This document shows, piece by piece, positions 32,286-45,600 of a stretch of DNA of 64,000 bases; within the stretch, counting starts at the first letter, position 1, and the number at the start of each line of letters is the position of its first letter. Below the pieces are notes generated by a model. It did no database searches. It saw nothing but the letters and a program-made list of their open reading frames with translations, and was not told where the DNA came from. The stretch is from Gibbula magus (lineage: Eukaryota; Mollusca; Gastropoda; Trochida; Trochidae), in assembly GCA_936450465.1 (NCBI GenBank), contig OW388303.1:10323021-10387020 (forward strand). Reading direction: 5' to 3'. The translations under genes and the position numbers were made by a program.

Positions 32286-35200
32286 GGAGATTTGCGAGGG
32301 AAGTAGATCTTCAGTGAGTGCTATTATAGTTCTATACCAAGCAAAATGAAATAGGAGTATTTTCTATCTTGTTAAATTGATAATTCTTCAACAAAATGTC
32401 TTTAACTTATTATTGTACTTTGAAAACTACTGAAGCCATTGTTTAATAGTACATATAAACAAATGTGAAAAAAAATTTCTTCTGAGTAAAAATCCCAGAA
32501 AACTAAGACATGAATAGCACATATTGCAAATGTTTTCAGAAACATTTTGTTCAGGATTTATGAAACATCAGAATGAAATGCATTGTCAGTTTACATAACT
32601 ACTTACAAATACATATTTAATGTTCCTTCAGGAAACACACGCCCATTCAAGTGTTTCATTTAATTGTCTTTGTGTATTTGGGATGCTCGAAATTTATTTC
32701 AGTTCATTTTGTGGAATTCTTTGTTATTTACGTATTTAAGCCTATCCAGAGATCTGAAACTAGCGATGATGTAGATTATGAGAGACTGTAGCAAGGGTTT
32801 CCTCTTCTTTCCTCTTATACGTCCATGTACTGTGCCTTCGTCACTCTGTTTCAATATATTCTTCTGTCAGATTTTTTGAAGTTTTCTTTGAATGAATATT
32901 TACGTTATTTTTGAGTGAAATAATACAAGGAATGTCAGTCTCAGTGCCTACATTCTGTAAACATTATTATTCTAACATACCATACAATTTGATTGTTTTA
33001 GTACTGTTTGGTCATATTTTCAACAGAAACTTCAGTTGGTAATATAATATAATAGTTAGCAATATTTAAGTTTTTAAATTAAAAATAATTATCTTTTTAT
33101 TCATTGCAACACAGTTAAAATATCAATCATAAAAATTTTACTTTCCTCATTTTGTCCAGTATAGTTAAATAAGTTATTTGACCAAATAAATAATAAATGC
33201 TGAAAAAATAATTTGCGAAATGCTTTCCTGAAAATTTTTTCATGTCAATCATGTCTTAAATGTTTAAAATTGGATGACCTGTTTAGTTAAATAGAATTTA
33301 TCTTTTACTAAAATATGTTCCAAAATATTTTGATGCTATAATTATGTATAGCCACATTTGATCATTGACAATGTTTTAGCATAATATCTTCTCATATCTT
33401 CAACACCAAACTGAAATCCTTTTCTACAAGACATTGACACATTTTAGCAGCTTCCCACACTTTTTAGCTTTGAGACAGAATTAATAATTAGAATCAATTC
33501 ATGTGAAGTAACCTGAGGTATTAAAACTACCACAAGTATCTGAGTTTTCTAGAGTTAAAGGGACAGTTAGTCAGAGTGATTTTTTGTGAAAATACAATTT
33601 TGGAGGATAATTTGTGCTATTTATGCCATTGCATTATTTAAGTTCATTTGAAATCTATTGCAAATTAATTGTTTTACAGAATTTGTAGGTAAAATGTACA
33701 GCTAGGGAGAAGTCACTTTGATCGAGTCGGAGTTAAAAATTACCTAAGGTTTTCAGGTTTAGCAAATCATGCACAGAATTAAGTAAATAAATATCATAGT
33801 TTTTCCTTTTAGTTTTTACTATGTCAGTAAATTAGGTAATAAATTTTATGGGGAGGGATTCCGAGAAGCATTTTTGTTCTATTTTAAATTTTGTCAAAAT
33901 CTTAGTAGGAGATTGCGTAAAACAAGAAAGTAACTTTGTTTCTCCTCATGATGTAATTGCAATTGGCTCTAATCGTATTAATATGCAAAAGGGAGTGGAG
34001 TCCAGTGTCCGTGGACCCTCAAATTATGTTTCCATAAAAAAACACCTTGGCTAATACAGTCCCATTTACCATATCTGAATTTCTTTCTTGTATTTGCGAA
34101 GTTTGTACTTCACTTAAGTGTATTTAATTCATTTCAACTCTTGCCTTTGAGTGACCTTTTTTGTCAGGTATCACAAGATTTAAACTAATTTAACAACTAT
34201 ATTATGCTTTTTACAAAGCTAGTAAAGTTTCGTTGATAAATTATCCATATGTTATAACTATCAGGGATATATAGCGTGTAAATACTGTATAAATGTTATT
34301 GTTAGAACTTTGATATAATTATGTGGACGAGTGGTTGTTGTTGGACAAAAATTAGCAGATTTTATCAATTGTTTTCAATTCATTTTCTGGAGCTTTCTAG
34401 TTAGTAAATGTGTGATACCGGTACAATGGTGCCGCAGCGTGTGTCGAGGAAACTATTCAGGATAATTTATAGGGCATACAGATTAAACCTGACAATTGTG
34501 TCACACCTGGATTTGACATCTCAGTCATTGTTACTGCAACTGAAGAAGGAAATAATAATGAAAATGAATTATTCCATAGTTTCATATAGTGAGACCCCTA
34601 CATGATTTGGCTACAGTTGAAAATCGCCCAGAAAGCTAATCTTGGGGTTAAGCAAATCATCATTTGCATAGAAATGCATAGAGAAAATTTATAATACTAC
34701 TGTACCAATGACTGAGTATATGGGGGTCCAGGTAAATCAGGTCTCACTATAATCGTTAGCAATGATATATTTATTTTTACTCTCTTTTCAAAGCAATGTA
34801 TTGTATTAGATTACCCTGTAGAAATTTTTCTTGTGATATGCCAGATCAGGTAATTTGTGAATTATCTCCCTTTATCTAGTAACAGAAATACAGATCAGAA
34901 CTTCTATCAGCCGAAGTCTTTATCTCACACAGGGAGCTGCATACTAACCAATGGGGTTGCAAGTAGAGTCTCTCTACCTACAGAAAATAGTAAATATCAT
35001 TGGCATTGGAAATAAAATAATTAATCTCTAGGATTAAAGGATTAATTTCAATTTACAAAATCTGTTCCTGACTGCTATGACAAACTAAATTATTCTCCAT
35101 TGCACTCCATTAGGGGAAAGACAACATAAAGATAATGGGATAATTGGTATGGTTATAAACCAATGATGATTTTACCATGTTTTTTCAGAATATGAAACGA

Positions 35201-37908
35201 TAACCTGTTATATTTAATCATTAACTGAGAATGCTCTGTACCCCGAGTTCTGTGGTGTTTAGTCGTAAAAATATTTCAGTGTATGAAATAAAGTCCGTTT
35301 TTGGTATGAGCTGGTAACTTTTTGAGAGTTTTGTTTAACCTTGATACCACGAAAATTGACAAAATCATAGTTTCGGGCTGGTAATATTTCAGTCTTGCTT
35401 CATACACTAAATATTTGAAACTTTTATTTTATTAACCTTGGCACTCTAGAATTACGTGAATAAGTGATATATGGCTATGTTCGTTGTTGGCAATCTCTCT
35501 TGAATAGCAATGCACGGTTTATGAAGAAAAATCTGTTACTATGATCATAGTCACTTTGTTATGCCTATCAGTTGAAACAAGTGTTTGAAAGTTTCAGGGA
35601 TTTTGTACATTTGCATTTAGAACCTAGGTTGTGTTTACTATATCCTTATTACGGTTTAGCATTTTTGTATGAACAAATATTTTGTATATCTTTTCTCATG
35701 CATTTTTCTTTTCTATCTCTTTTTTTTTCTCTTACAAACAAGTGTATTTCTTTTGTATACTTTCTGTTTGTAAAACCAGTATTTTTATGTATTTACACGT
35801 TCATGTTCAGATTTTTCATTTCGTTTCATTTTTATTACAAAATCATTGACAAACTTTATTTCACAAGTTATCAAGCCTTGTGCTTAAAACAAAACATGAA
35901 TGAATATGGTTATTATGTATACCCAATTTGTGGAGATTTTGTTATTTAGGAAGTTTTAAATATGGGGATAATACTATTTTGAATTAAGTGAATTCAATCA
36001 ACAAAGATCCTTTTTTTGGGTTAAGATGTTGGGCTTAACAAAACAGTCTCAGAGAAATTAACAAATCAACAATTATTTTATCAAGTACATCAGCAATTCT
36101 GATATATTTGCTAAATTAGCATTTTCCTTAAAAGATTTATGTTATTATGGATTAAAACAAAAGGGTACGAGTTGTATAACAAATTACATATAAATTATCA
36201 TAAGGTTACCTGTAGTTTGTCCTCACATTGGTAGAACGTATAGTCCAAAGTATCATAACTATTCCATTTCATTCTCTATTAGTAGTATTTCATTTACTCT
36301 GAGTTATGTATATTCTAACATGTTACCCACGTTGTATTATGTATAGATATTATTCGTTACCAGTGTTGGTTTTGTTTTGAAAGTTTAACCAAAATTTTTG
36401 ACTTTCTATGAATTATCTCCCTTGGTATATATATATCTCTGAAGACGGCCAGTGAGCAATGAAGAGCACACAAAAATAATGAGAAGTTTTTTTAGAATAA
36501 ATTAATTAATAAAGTTTACATGAGGTGAATTAAATAATGAAGCCTTATTTGGGGGTAAATTTAGAAGATTACAAATCTTAAAATTTGTGTACAAGTTCGT
36601 ATTTCAATAATAAATTACAAAATATTTTTTAGTTCAATATAAAATGTGTGAAAGTCTACAAATGTGACATCGTGTAAATGTTATCAAAATCATGTCCGTT
36701 AATATCACATCATCGTTTATTGCCTCACGACAGCTTTCTCTCTCGCAACATTGGGTATTTTGACATAAACCACTGTTTATTTGGATATCTGTATTGTTAT
36801 ACTTTTGTATTGGAGCCATCAAACACTCTCATCTATATTGAAAGTTGTGCAATACTACAGTGATGAACACACTAATAACCTCCCTGTCAGCTGACGGAGA
36901 ACAAAGCACAATAATTGTTTGTAAACAATTGTAAACAGATTTGTTTCCTGTGATTAAAACAAAACCTGCAAGAATTTACGACTTTTGTCTTATTATTTGA
37001 TGCCTGCAAATCTTTGACTTCTTGAAGTGATTGTGTCATGTTGGCAAGGCAAATATTTTAAATGCCAGACAGATATTTTTATATGCCATGCAAATATTTC
37101 ATCACATACAACAATCAAACAAGAGTCATCAGAAGATGACATATCCCACTGGTCCCACATAATTCCGGAAGTCCAACATGGAAACGAAACAAAATAATGT
37201 TCAGAAATCTGATAATATCAAACGGCACCACTTCAGTTAGTGGGCAATACACAGGAAGATACGATGAAGAGTTTTGGAGCTTTGCTCCGGAAACAAAATG
37301 ATTGGACAGACAGAATTGGCGAAGACTATATCCCACGGTATTACATACTGGTGGGATAACAAAGTTCATCCTATCACACATGAACAGAGAGAAAATGAAA
37401 AGGTTAATACAGTGGATTAAGATTACAACAAGGAATACATCTGAGTAAAGGTCACACTGAACATGTACACGTCATTGTTTTACCATCAGGTAAACAAACA
37501 GATTTATCCTGAATTGTAAGGCATTATCTGTAAATTTGACATCCACAATTATAAGACGTATTATACTCTGACCTCTCAATGGGGCAAGGTGACCATAATC
37601 TCTTATCGATGACAAGGAAACTTTCCCTCTGTGCAGAAAAACCTTGAAAAGCCTTCATTAATCTTGGAAATAGCAACCAAAATATGAGATGCATAATCAT
37701 TGAAAGATGGAACCAAAATCTATAAATCGGACACATAAACCTTGGAAACTGCCACATTTAAATCCGAACTAAGTTTGGCTTCACTGCGCATGGATATTCT
37801 ACAAGACCCAAAATATTATTGAGTTTTCTGCCTGATGACAGGTTAACATTCCACCTTTCATTGTCTCTGTGTCATATTAAGGTTGCTATTTCATGAAGGC
37901 TTTTCCAG

Positions 37909-38470
37909 TTTTTAGCTCATCAGGCCTGAAAGGCCCAATAGGCTTATGGCATGACATGGTGTCCCACGTCTGTCCGTCCATCCGTCTGTAAACTTTTCGC
38001 TTTTTGTCTTCTCCAGAACCAATAACTCTAGAGAGCTGAAATTGTATGTGCAAACTCATTGGCCAATGGGATTTCTAAATTGTTGATTTCGTGACCCCAT
38101 GACCCCAAATAGGGTCACAGGGGTCACGACCTTAAAAACCTATTTGTATCTTCTTCTCCAGTACCAAAAGGTCTAGAAAGCTCAAATGGTGTGTGCAGAC
38201 TCCGGTGCCAATAGTGATACTAAATTATACATTTAGTGACCCTGTAACTTGAATAGGGTCACAACCTTGATACCTATTTTCATCTTCTTCTCCAGTTCCA
38301 AAAGGTCTAGAGAGCTGAACAGTTGTGTGCAGACTCCTTGGCCAATGGGACACTGAATTGTAGATTTGGTGACCCCGTGACCCCAAATAGTCACCGGGGT
38401 CACAACCTTAAAAACCTTTTTTTTTTATTTCTTTTCCAAGTGTGGGTCACAGGGTTTGTGACCTAAAAGC
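37909..38470. repeat. GTCCGTCC-headed dispersed repeat with about 140-bp internal tandem units
   Basis: The head TTTAGCTCATCAGGCCTGAA and GTCTGTCCGTCCATCCGTCT are followed by three diverged units beginning CTTCTCCAG at 38008, 38153 and 38287 (spacings 145 and 134). Each unit has GTGACCCC/GGGTCAC inverted words. This family type is common in invertebrate genomes. Confidence 0.75.
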
Positions 38471-38806
38471 TTTAGCTCTAGAACTGAGAAAAATTTATTA
38501 TGGTTTTTGTTACTTCAAACAATGCAAACCCTGAGGAGCTACAATGCCCATGGCTCTATTTTTTTCTACACAGAGCTGAGAGGGTAGGTTTTCTTTGGAG
38601 CCTGGGTGAGATAAGTAGATTTGTGATCTTTACAAGACTTTCAAGAATATTTCACTTAATCACAGCGGATAATATTTGCAGGAAGAAAAATCACACCACC
38701 AGTGGTTATTTATTTCAGTGAACCTGAACTGAAATTAAGCGTAGCTTTGCACTGAAACCTTAATGCAAGTAGAACAGTTAAGAACTCTGCAAGGCATAAC
38801 TCACAC

Positions 38807-38931
38807 AAATTTAAATCTTGCTGCATTTCCTTCACTTTTCTGTACTAGCAAATCAGAGCCCACAAGGTATTCCAGGTCAACGCTCTGCTGTTAGTACAGA
38901 GGTGAAAGAAATGCTGCAAGGCTTAAAATTT
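38807..38931. mobile_element. Fold-back MITE, copy 2
   Basis: AAATTTAAATCTTGCTGCAT...TACTAGCA pairs with TGTTAGTA...ATGCTGCAAGGCTTAAAATT. Related to 32165-32285. Confidence 0.65.
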
Positions 38932-39117
38932 GCCAGTGATGGAGACTGGAATGAGTTAAGCCATGCCTAGGGATTAAAGGGGCAGTAGCTACACTAGACA
39001 AAGAACCAAGTTACCAAGAACAAATCTACATTCCAATCTGATTCAAATTGATCATATTCCAAGGAATAAAAGTTGCAACATAATGAATATATAGAGGATA
39101 TCTGTCTTTTCTTGACT

Positions 39118-39493
39118 AATACCATGTTTATCTCGAGTGAGGTAGAAAGGTTATATTTTCACAAGTGGCGCAGCCACGAGTGAAATATATAACTTTTCTA
39201 CCTCACGAGATGAGATAAACATGGTATTTGTATTTGTTATTTATTATATGATATTATCCATGTAATTACGTCCGAAAAAAGGGTTGTTTTCACGCCAAGC
39301 GGCCGCAAGGAACAGCCCGTCACCACAGTAACACTGTGACGTCATAAACCAAATCACCGAGCGAGACCATTTATGACGTCAAATTATATCAGTCACTGTT
39401 TGCAGTGAAAATATAAGTTATTTTCACTGTAGTTTGATAGACAGTTTATTTTACTGATAAATCCCAGTATTTCACTGCTCGTCATATAATAAA
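39118..39493. mobile_element. Composite hairpin MITE
   Basis: 39118-39228 is a fold-back with ends AATACCATGTTTATCTC / GAGATAAACATGGTATT. Next to it, TTTATTATATGA (39240-39251) and TCATATAATAAA (39482-39493) form a second inverted pair around sequence with several TGACGTCA-like words. The right part matches the insertion at 11814-12113. Confidence 0.75.
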
Positions 39494-40187
39494 CCCGGAT
39501 ATGAACTTGTATTGCTTTGGGGGTTTCCCCTTCATACAGTTAGACTTTATGTATACCCGCAAGTTCAGTTAGCCAATCACAAGTGCTCCAACAAAAGCTT
39601 TTTGTGCGAGAAGCTAGGGGCAAGTAAAGTAGCTCCCAAGCAGCCATCCTATTGTCTTTTTCAGTAAAATTAGGAAATGAAACGGGTTGACCAATTATTC
39701 TGAAATGCTATGTGATTGGCCAGCCAATGGCTGGGTTTTGTCTGCACTTATACAGAATGTCCTCAGACCTGGAGAGGAATCTATAGAACCAGTTCGTCTC
39801 CAGGTAGATGCACTATGTGCAGATTTTACTCCTCGTAACCGAGTCAATTTGTATCAGACAGGCTTGAATCGAACCTAGAACCTTTTGAGAAGACCAAACA
39901 AGATAATTTTAGTCAACAAAGTTACAAGGTTAACCGATGGACGTTACAAACGTCTAACAATCACCAGGTGTCACTGGGAACACGGCAATGTTGGTTCTTC
40001 AACACTATATAAGCACTCTCTTCCTGTAATTTCCACTTGGTCTGAGAAGTTCACACTGAACGAAACTAGTAACTCAACTGGCTTCAAATCCTAGCCCATC
40101 TCTGATGCAGCCTTGTGAAAAACTTTTTATTGAAAAGGTTTAGAAACAGGTTTTCTGTCTTAATCTTGGACTTTCTCATATACCATA

Positions 40188-40867
40188 TTTCCTCTAATAG
40201 GGGACCGGGTCCTGATTAACATTTGAGGACGCTTATTGGAGGTCTTGGCCCTTATTTTATTTTTAGATTTGACCGATACACATAATAGCCTCTGCGATGT
40301 TATTAAAAATTTCTGAAAATAACGAACTCCATGCTATTTGACATGAAGTGGACATGAAACTTGGCAGTTTAGGGAGGGAACATTTAATTAAGAAATAGAA
40401 GACGAGTTGGTGTGCTTTATCGCTGAATAAATCATACCGGTAGCAGGGAGCATAAAACAAGAAGGGTGCAGCTCTGAGTGTTTTATGCTCTCTGCTATGT
40501 TTTATTCTGCGATAAAGAACGAGTCTTCTATTTCTTATACGAGATGCCCTTTAACAATTACGGGCTTTTATATAAAAAACGTGGAGAGATTGTGTTGCTT
40601 GTATAAACTATTTAGAAATAATATTTTTTTAAATGCCTCCCGTCGTAGAACACATTCACTAGCAACTGAACCATCAGAGTGACGTAAAATATGACGTCAT
40701 TTGCTAAGTGACGCCCTAAATCACGAGCATGTTTTATTGTCTCATAAAGCATGCTGTCGGTCCCATTGATCGCCTGTGTTTTTTGCCATGGGTATCTTAT
40801 ATATATAAATATATCTTGTTGAGAATAATCATTGATGTAATACAAACCGAGCCCCTATTAGAGGAAA
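40188..40867. mobile_element. 680-bp MITE with nested fold-back
   Basis: Exact 16-bp terminal inverted repeats TTTCCTCTAATAGGGG (40188-40203) and CCCCTATTAGAGGAAA (40852-40867). Inside, about 40385-40540 is a further imperfect palindrome (AAGAAATAGAAGACGAGTT... / ...AGTCTTCTATTTCTT) centred near 40462. There is no transposase ORF. Confidence 0.85.
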
Positions 40868-42301
40868 CACAGTATTTCAAAGCCATTTCACAGCAAAACA
40901 TAAAAGTGGAGTTTTTTCAATCTTTATTCTTGAATTGACTTCCATACATACACTGTTACAGACTAAAACCATTTTAAATATTATTGATTGATTGTTCATT
41001 TCAACATCAGATCTGGAACACCAATGTTATCAATATGTTTATGTTAATACATTAAATTTCAGAATATTTTATCATTCAACTAAAGATGATTAACGAGTCT
41101 GAGTATTGTCATTTTCATCTTATTTCAACAAGATAATATTTTATGAGATACATGAGGATAATATTGATAACATGTTCTATATATATGAAATAATGTAAAT
41201 ATACAAGGAAGAAGCACAACAACAATGAAAAGATGGATTTCTGTAAATGCATCAAATTGCCACAAAATTTTCCCTCATCAATATTTGAACATTACACTTC
41301 ACGAGTAAACTTTTCATGAACTTTCTAAGACAGGAAGGTAAATGTGCTTCAGCTGCTAGCCATATACAGCCTTCCTGGAAAAAGTTCCAAGTCCTGTTCA
41401 TAATACAAGTTTAATTACATTACATAAAGTGACAAAGTAATTTGTAAACTGAGCAAAATAATGTAATAAAATGTTTACTTATAACGGTGGACAGTAAACA
41501 ATGTTTTTATTTGTCCTTTTCATCGGAATTTCCAGCATGTTTCACATATTCTAAACAACCTAGAAACAACATTTTTCAAATTTTTAAAAGATTAACTCTC
41601 ACTGTTTTTTTTACCCATGAGCAAGTTGACATGTATACTTTAGTTTTAGTTTAGTTCATATGGAAGTTTCGCATACCATGCATTGGGAAGCCAACAGGTT
41701 CCGGGTTGTCTGACAGGCCTTATTTCATAGACCAGTTAGCAAACCATGGAAGTATAAGAGTTAATGTAAGTGTTTAATTGTCTGACAGTAGTACCGTACA
41801 TGAAATTAGGGCCATCTAACAGTTTTGACAACTTTTGGCAACTCAAGACTGTCAACTTGCAGATGTGTGCAGATAATACAATTAAAGTGGCTTTTTTAAG
41901 CTCATTTAAAAAAAAAGATCATACAAAATATACAGTTTGACATGCAGTTATTATATATTTGTTAAAGGAAATAATAGAACCTATAATAGCGGTTTGTGTG
42001 TTTTTATATTACAATAAATACTTTTTTTTAAAATTATACGTAAAGCCACATTCAATGTTAACTTACCTTTAAAATTTAACTTAAAATTAAATATTTGACT
42101 TTCATATTTTTGCTTTTTTGATGATTATATAAAGAACTGACAATACTGAAACAGACAAATTAATTTTGTACAAAAATATATCAGTCAATTGGCAGCATTT
42201 CTACAATGCTATTATAAAAATAATCTTAATTGACACCTCTGAAATCAGTTAATGACTTAGCAATTAGTCACATGCATAATAGTCTGAGCACTTTAGAGAC
42301 T

Positions 42302-42602
42302 TCATTCCCACTTGTCAATATCATTGCAGTCTTCCATTTCAAAATCATCAAGATCAAACTTCTGAAGCAACTGTTTGTCCGTTACGTCAGATTTGGGAGA
42401 GCTTTGTTTGAATTTGTTAGAGTTGTCTCTCTTTGCCTTGGGTACTGATTTGGGCACTGTGAATACAGAGGTTTTCTTCTGCTTTGTGGAGGAGACGGAT
42501 GAAACAGATTCACTATCAGAATCGGTGTCAAGGGTGAGGTCGCGCTCGATCGATTCCTCCAACGATCCTTCGGAGGAACAGTCGGTTAGGGCCACGTCCG
42601 TG
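42302..42602 (-). CDS. SLBP: SLBP exon 8: C-terminal acidic/serine tail
   Basis: Starts after TTTCTAG and stops at TAA/TGA-type terminus 42304-42302. 99 codons after the split Ser: acidic serine-rich ([12 protein letters not shown]), then a Lys-rich stretch and a terminal acidic [16 protein letters not shown] candidate distal poly(A) signal (AATAAA on the minus strand) is at 41511-41506. Confidence 0.9.
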
Positions 42603-45600
42603 CTAGAAATAAAAGCAACTCCCATAAATTTTTAGGTAAAGATAATTTTGCAGGTTTAGAAGTTCACACAAGCCCGTAAGTCCATGGCTAGTGGGGAAAA
42701 TGCTGGGCTAAGAAAATCTACTTTACAGTAATTCAAAGGGCTTGTTGATTAAGATTCATGAGTGATATGATCCTTTAGCATTAATGGGTTTGACGAATAT
42801 TTTCTGAAGCGTACTGGTCTGAAATTTGAGTTTTGATAGGATGAACTTTGAATTTTCTTTTAGTGTATTCTGCCAAACAAAAAACCAAACATTATCAAAA
42901 TATAAGTAAATCTTTCCTCCCTAGTTGGAAAATAAACTTAGTTATATTAATTACACTTTTGTACCACTCTGGTGACTAATGAAAAACAAAGAGGGAGTAA
43001 GTTATAGCTTGAGCAGTTTTGCAGACATAAGCAGCAATGAAAATGAAGATTTGCATTAACTAAACAGCTTACCTGTTATTATGATTGCCGGTGGTGGAGG
43101 GAGGGTCCCACACGTGAAGCAGTTTCCTCCAAGTGCGAACCTGCGTATCCCAAGACCTGCGGCTCACTTTCCAGTACTTGTTGGGGGTCTTCGGGTGACC
43201 TCGCTGTCTCTTGTACCTGGAGGGGACAAGCCACATTTAACTTTCATATATGCTATTTGTTACAACCATCAGTTTTATTTCTAACATAGCTTAAATATGC
43301 TTTTTACTTATTACAGTACATTTCAAAATCACATAGATAATTTAAATCTTAAAAGTTTAATTGCTGATTGAGAAAGTGACAGTCTACTTCAATACAAATT
43401 TACAGAAAACCTAATCAAAGGTTGAGTGAGCTCATTGTTGAGGATAGTTTGTCTCGGAGTATTACTGCACATCATTTCAAGAAAATTCTCTCATTCAGAG
43501 GTAATGAAATATTTTTTAAAGTATACCAAACATCACCAAAGTAAGTTCTATCAACCGAAATGGGTGTATTTTGTTTGTAACAGATACAATATGAAAATGG
43601 AGCTAGCTTTTTAAACAATTTATCAAATTGAAAATTATTCATAACTGAATAAAGTAAATCTACTTCTATCAAAGAAAATGAATAAAAACAATATTGTTCT
43701 GAATTCAAACGTTATGTTCAGATTTTATGTATCTCATAGTAAAATGTCTTATTTTGAGCGAGTTACTATTATAAAAACGCTTCTTGGCATTGCAACTAAA
43801 ATTGCCAACTGTTATTTGGAATTTGAATGTAAGTGCACATACTTTGGTATAGCTTGAGCATAGCGATCATATCCAATTGTGTTCTTTCCATAATCGATTG
43901 TCTTCTGTCTTCTTGCAAGAACAACCTCATCAGATTCCAAGTCAAATCTGCAAAAAGAAAATTCAAATAGTGAACAGGTCTAAATGTGGTAAAAATAGAG
44001 AGAATGTTACAGTATAAAACAACTTTATACTTGGCATCAACTGGAACTAGTGAACTATGGGTGGTACTACTCTGTAATTCTGTATACCATTGCACCCAAA
44101 CCTTACTGAGTGAAGAACAGTTCTCTACTGCCGTGAACCCCAGACCCCTTGATCCGAAGCTGAATGTGCTAACCACTATGCTATCCCCCTCCCACGCCAG
44201 TCAAATACAATCTACCTTACTCTTCAGCAAGTCCATGGCTTGCATCTCTTGGCTTGTAACCAATGTATTCCTTACTTTTTCTTTATACTCAAAGGAATTA
44301 TAATATTTCATGAACATTTAGACAAATTCATTGCTCAAATAGTATATTCCCCAGTAAAGATTTAATTAAGACTCAGTTTCATAAACTTTACAAGCCTGGA
44401 GCAACATTACCAGGTTTTAATCTGTCATTTTGCCCTTATTTTTACTGCAGAAAGTATTTCTGATTGTTCTTATATTACCACCAACTAATACATTAGGGTA
44501 TCTTTAGTTTCAGAGTAGAGACTTTAGACTTCTTGTAATGGTAAAAGACTATCAACTGAATTCTAAGTTTACAAGTTTGTTGGTTAATGTCAAGCAAACT
44601 TTGAACGATGAAATTCTAGACTTCAGCAGATGGTGAAAAACGTTACAAACTGTAAAAATCTTACATTTTCTTTTCTTGACGAGGGTTCATATCAAGCTTT
44701 CTTCTGAATCTGAAAAGAAACATATTTTAGATAAACTGACAATCCTTCATTATTTTGTACAAAGTTGACAACAAATAAGTTACAAAGTATGAAAGTAACC
44801 CTTGACTTGCAGGTCTTCAACTCAAATTCAATCAAATTTTCACCACTCGTTATTTTTCAAGTGAATGAAAAGTTCCAATCACATAAATTAACACTACAAT
44901 ATTTTGCATGTCAACAACAACAAACAAGTTTCATTGGTACCTCTTGAGATTTTCCCTCTCAATTTCAGTGCGAGACTCAAACTCGTCGACTTTGTCTGAC
45001 CATGAGCTGCTCGATAGGTTGAATTTCTTGGTCAGGTTAAAACTTGTCTCAGGAGTTCTGAAAATTAGATTTAAATGGATAATCTTTAAAACAAAACTTC
45101 CATCAGTGTTAATGTGAGATAGCTGTTGGCATGCTGGTCTTGTGTAAAAAGCTTGGATTCAAATCCAGTCAAGACACCAAACGTTTATGAACTTGATATG
45201 AGATGACAAGTCATTTTATAAAAAAAGCAATTGTCACTAAGGTGACATGATTCTTGCCACAAATTAATACTTCTAAATTTATCTTATAGATTAATGACAA
45301 TGTCACCAAAATCATTTTCATTTTTCAATATATGTGTAAGATGTAAAGGGAGTCCAGTCTAAGGTTCTCGAGATATCCCGCTGACAAGGGTGAAAGGGCA
45401 AAGTCTTGTTGTCACCTTGAAATAAAGGTCATGGTCACAAACTCTGATGCAACATTACTCTACTTATGGTGAACCGTATGTAAAATATGAAAAGAATCAA
45501 GTGAAAAGTACTTGAATTATTCCATTTCGTCTTTAGCTACAAATATAAGCTCCTAAATACTATACCCCTTGCTTTGCGAGGGGAAAATCAAATTTGTAGA

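Larger units (their letters stand above)
31771..41500. other. Intergenic region, repeats only
   Basis: No exon series with consistent phases was found. It holds the fold-backs at 32165-32285 and 38807-38931, a tandem repeat at 37909-38470, the MITE at 39118-39493 and another at 40188-40867. The longest open frame (35572-35949) is AT-driven and hydrophobic and looks fortuitous. Part of the left end could belong to a long ARID5 3' UTR. Confidence 0.55.

Noticed and set aside
35572..35949. 125-codon open frame with hydrophobic, Phe/Tyr-rich product
   Set aside because: Composition mirrors T-rich DNA. There are no splice context, motif or neighbouring exons, and it ends in low-complexity sequence. 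Probably fortuitous.
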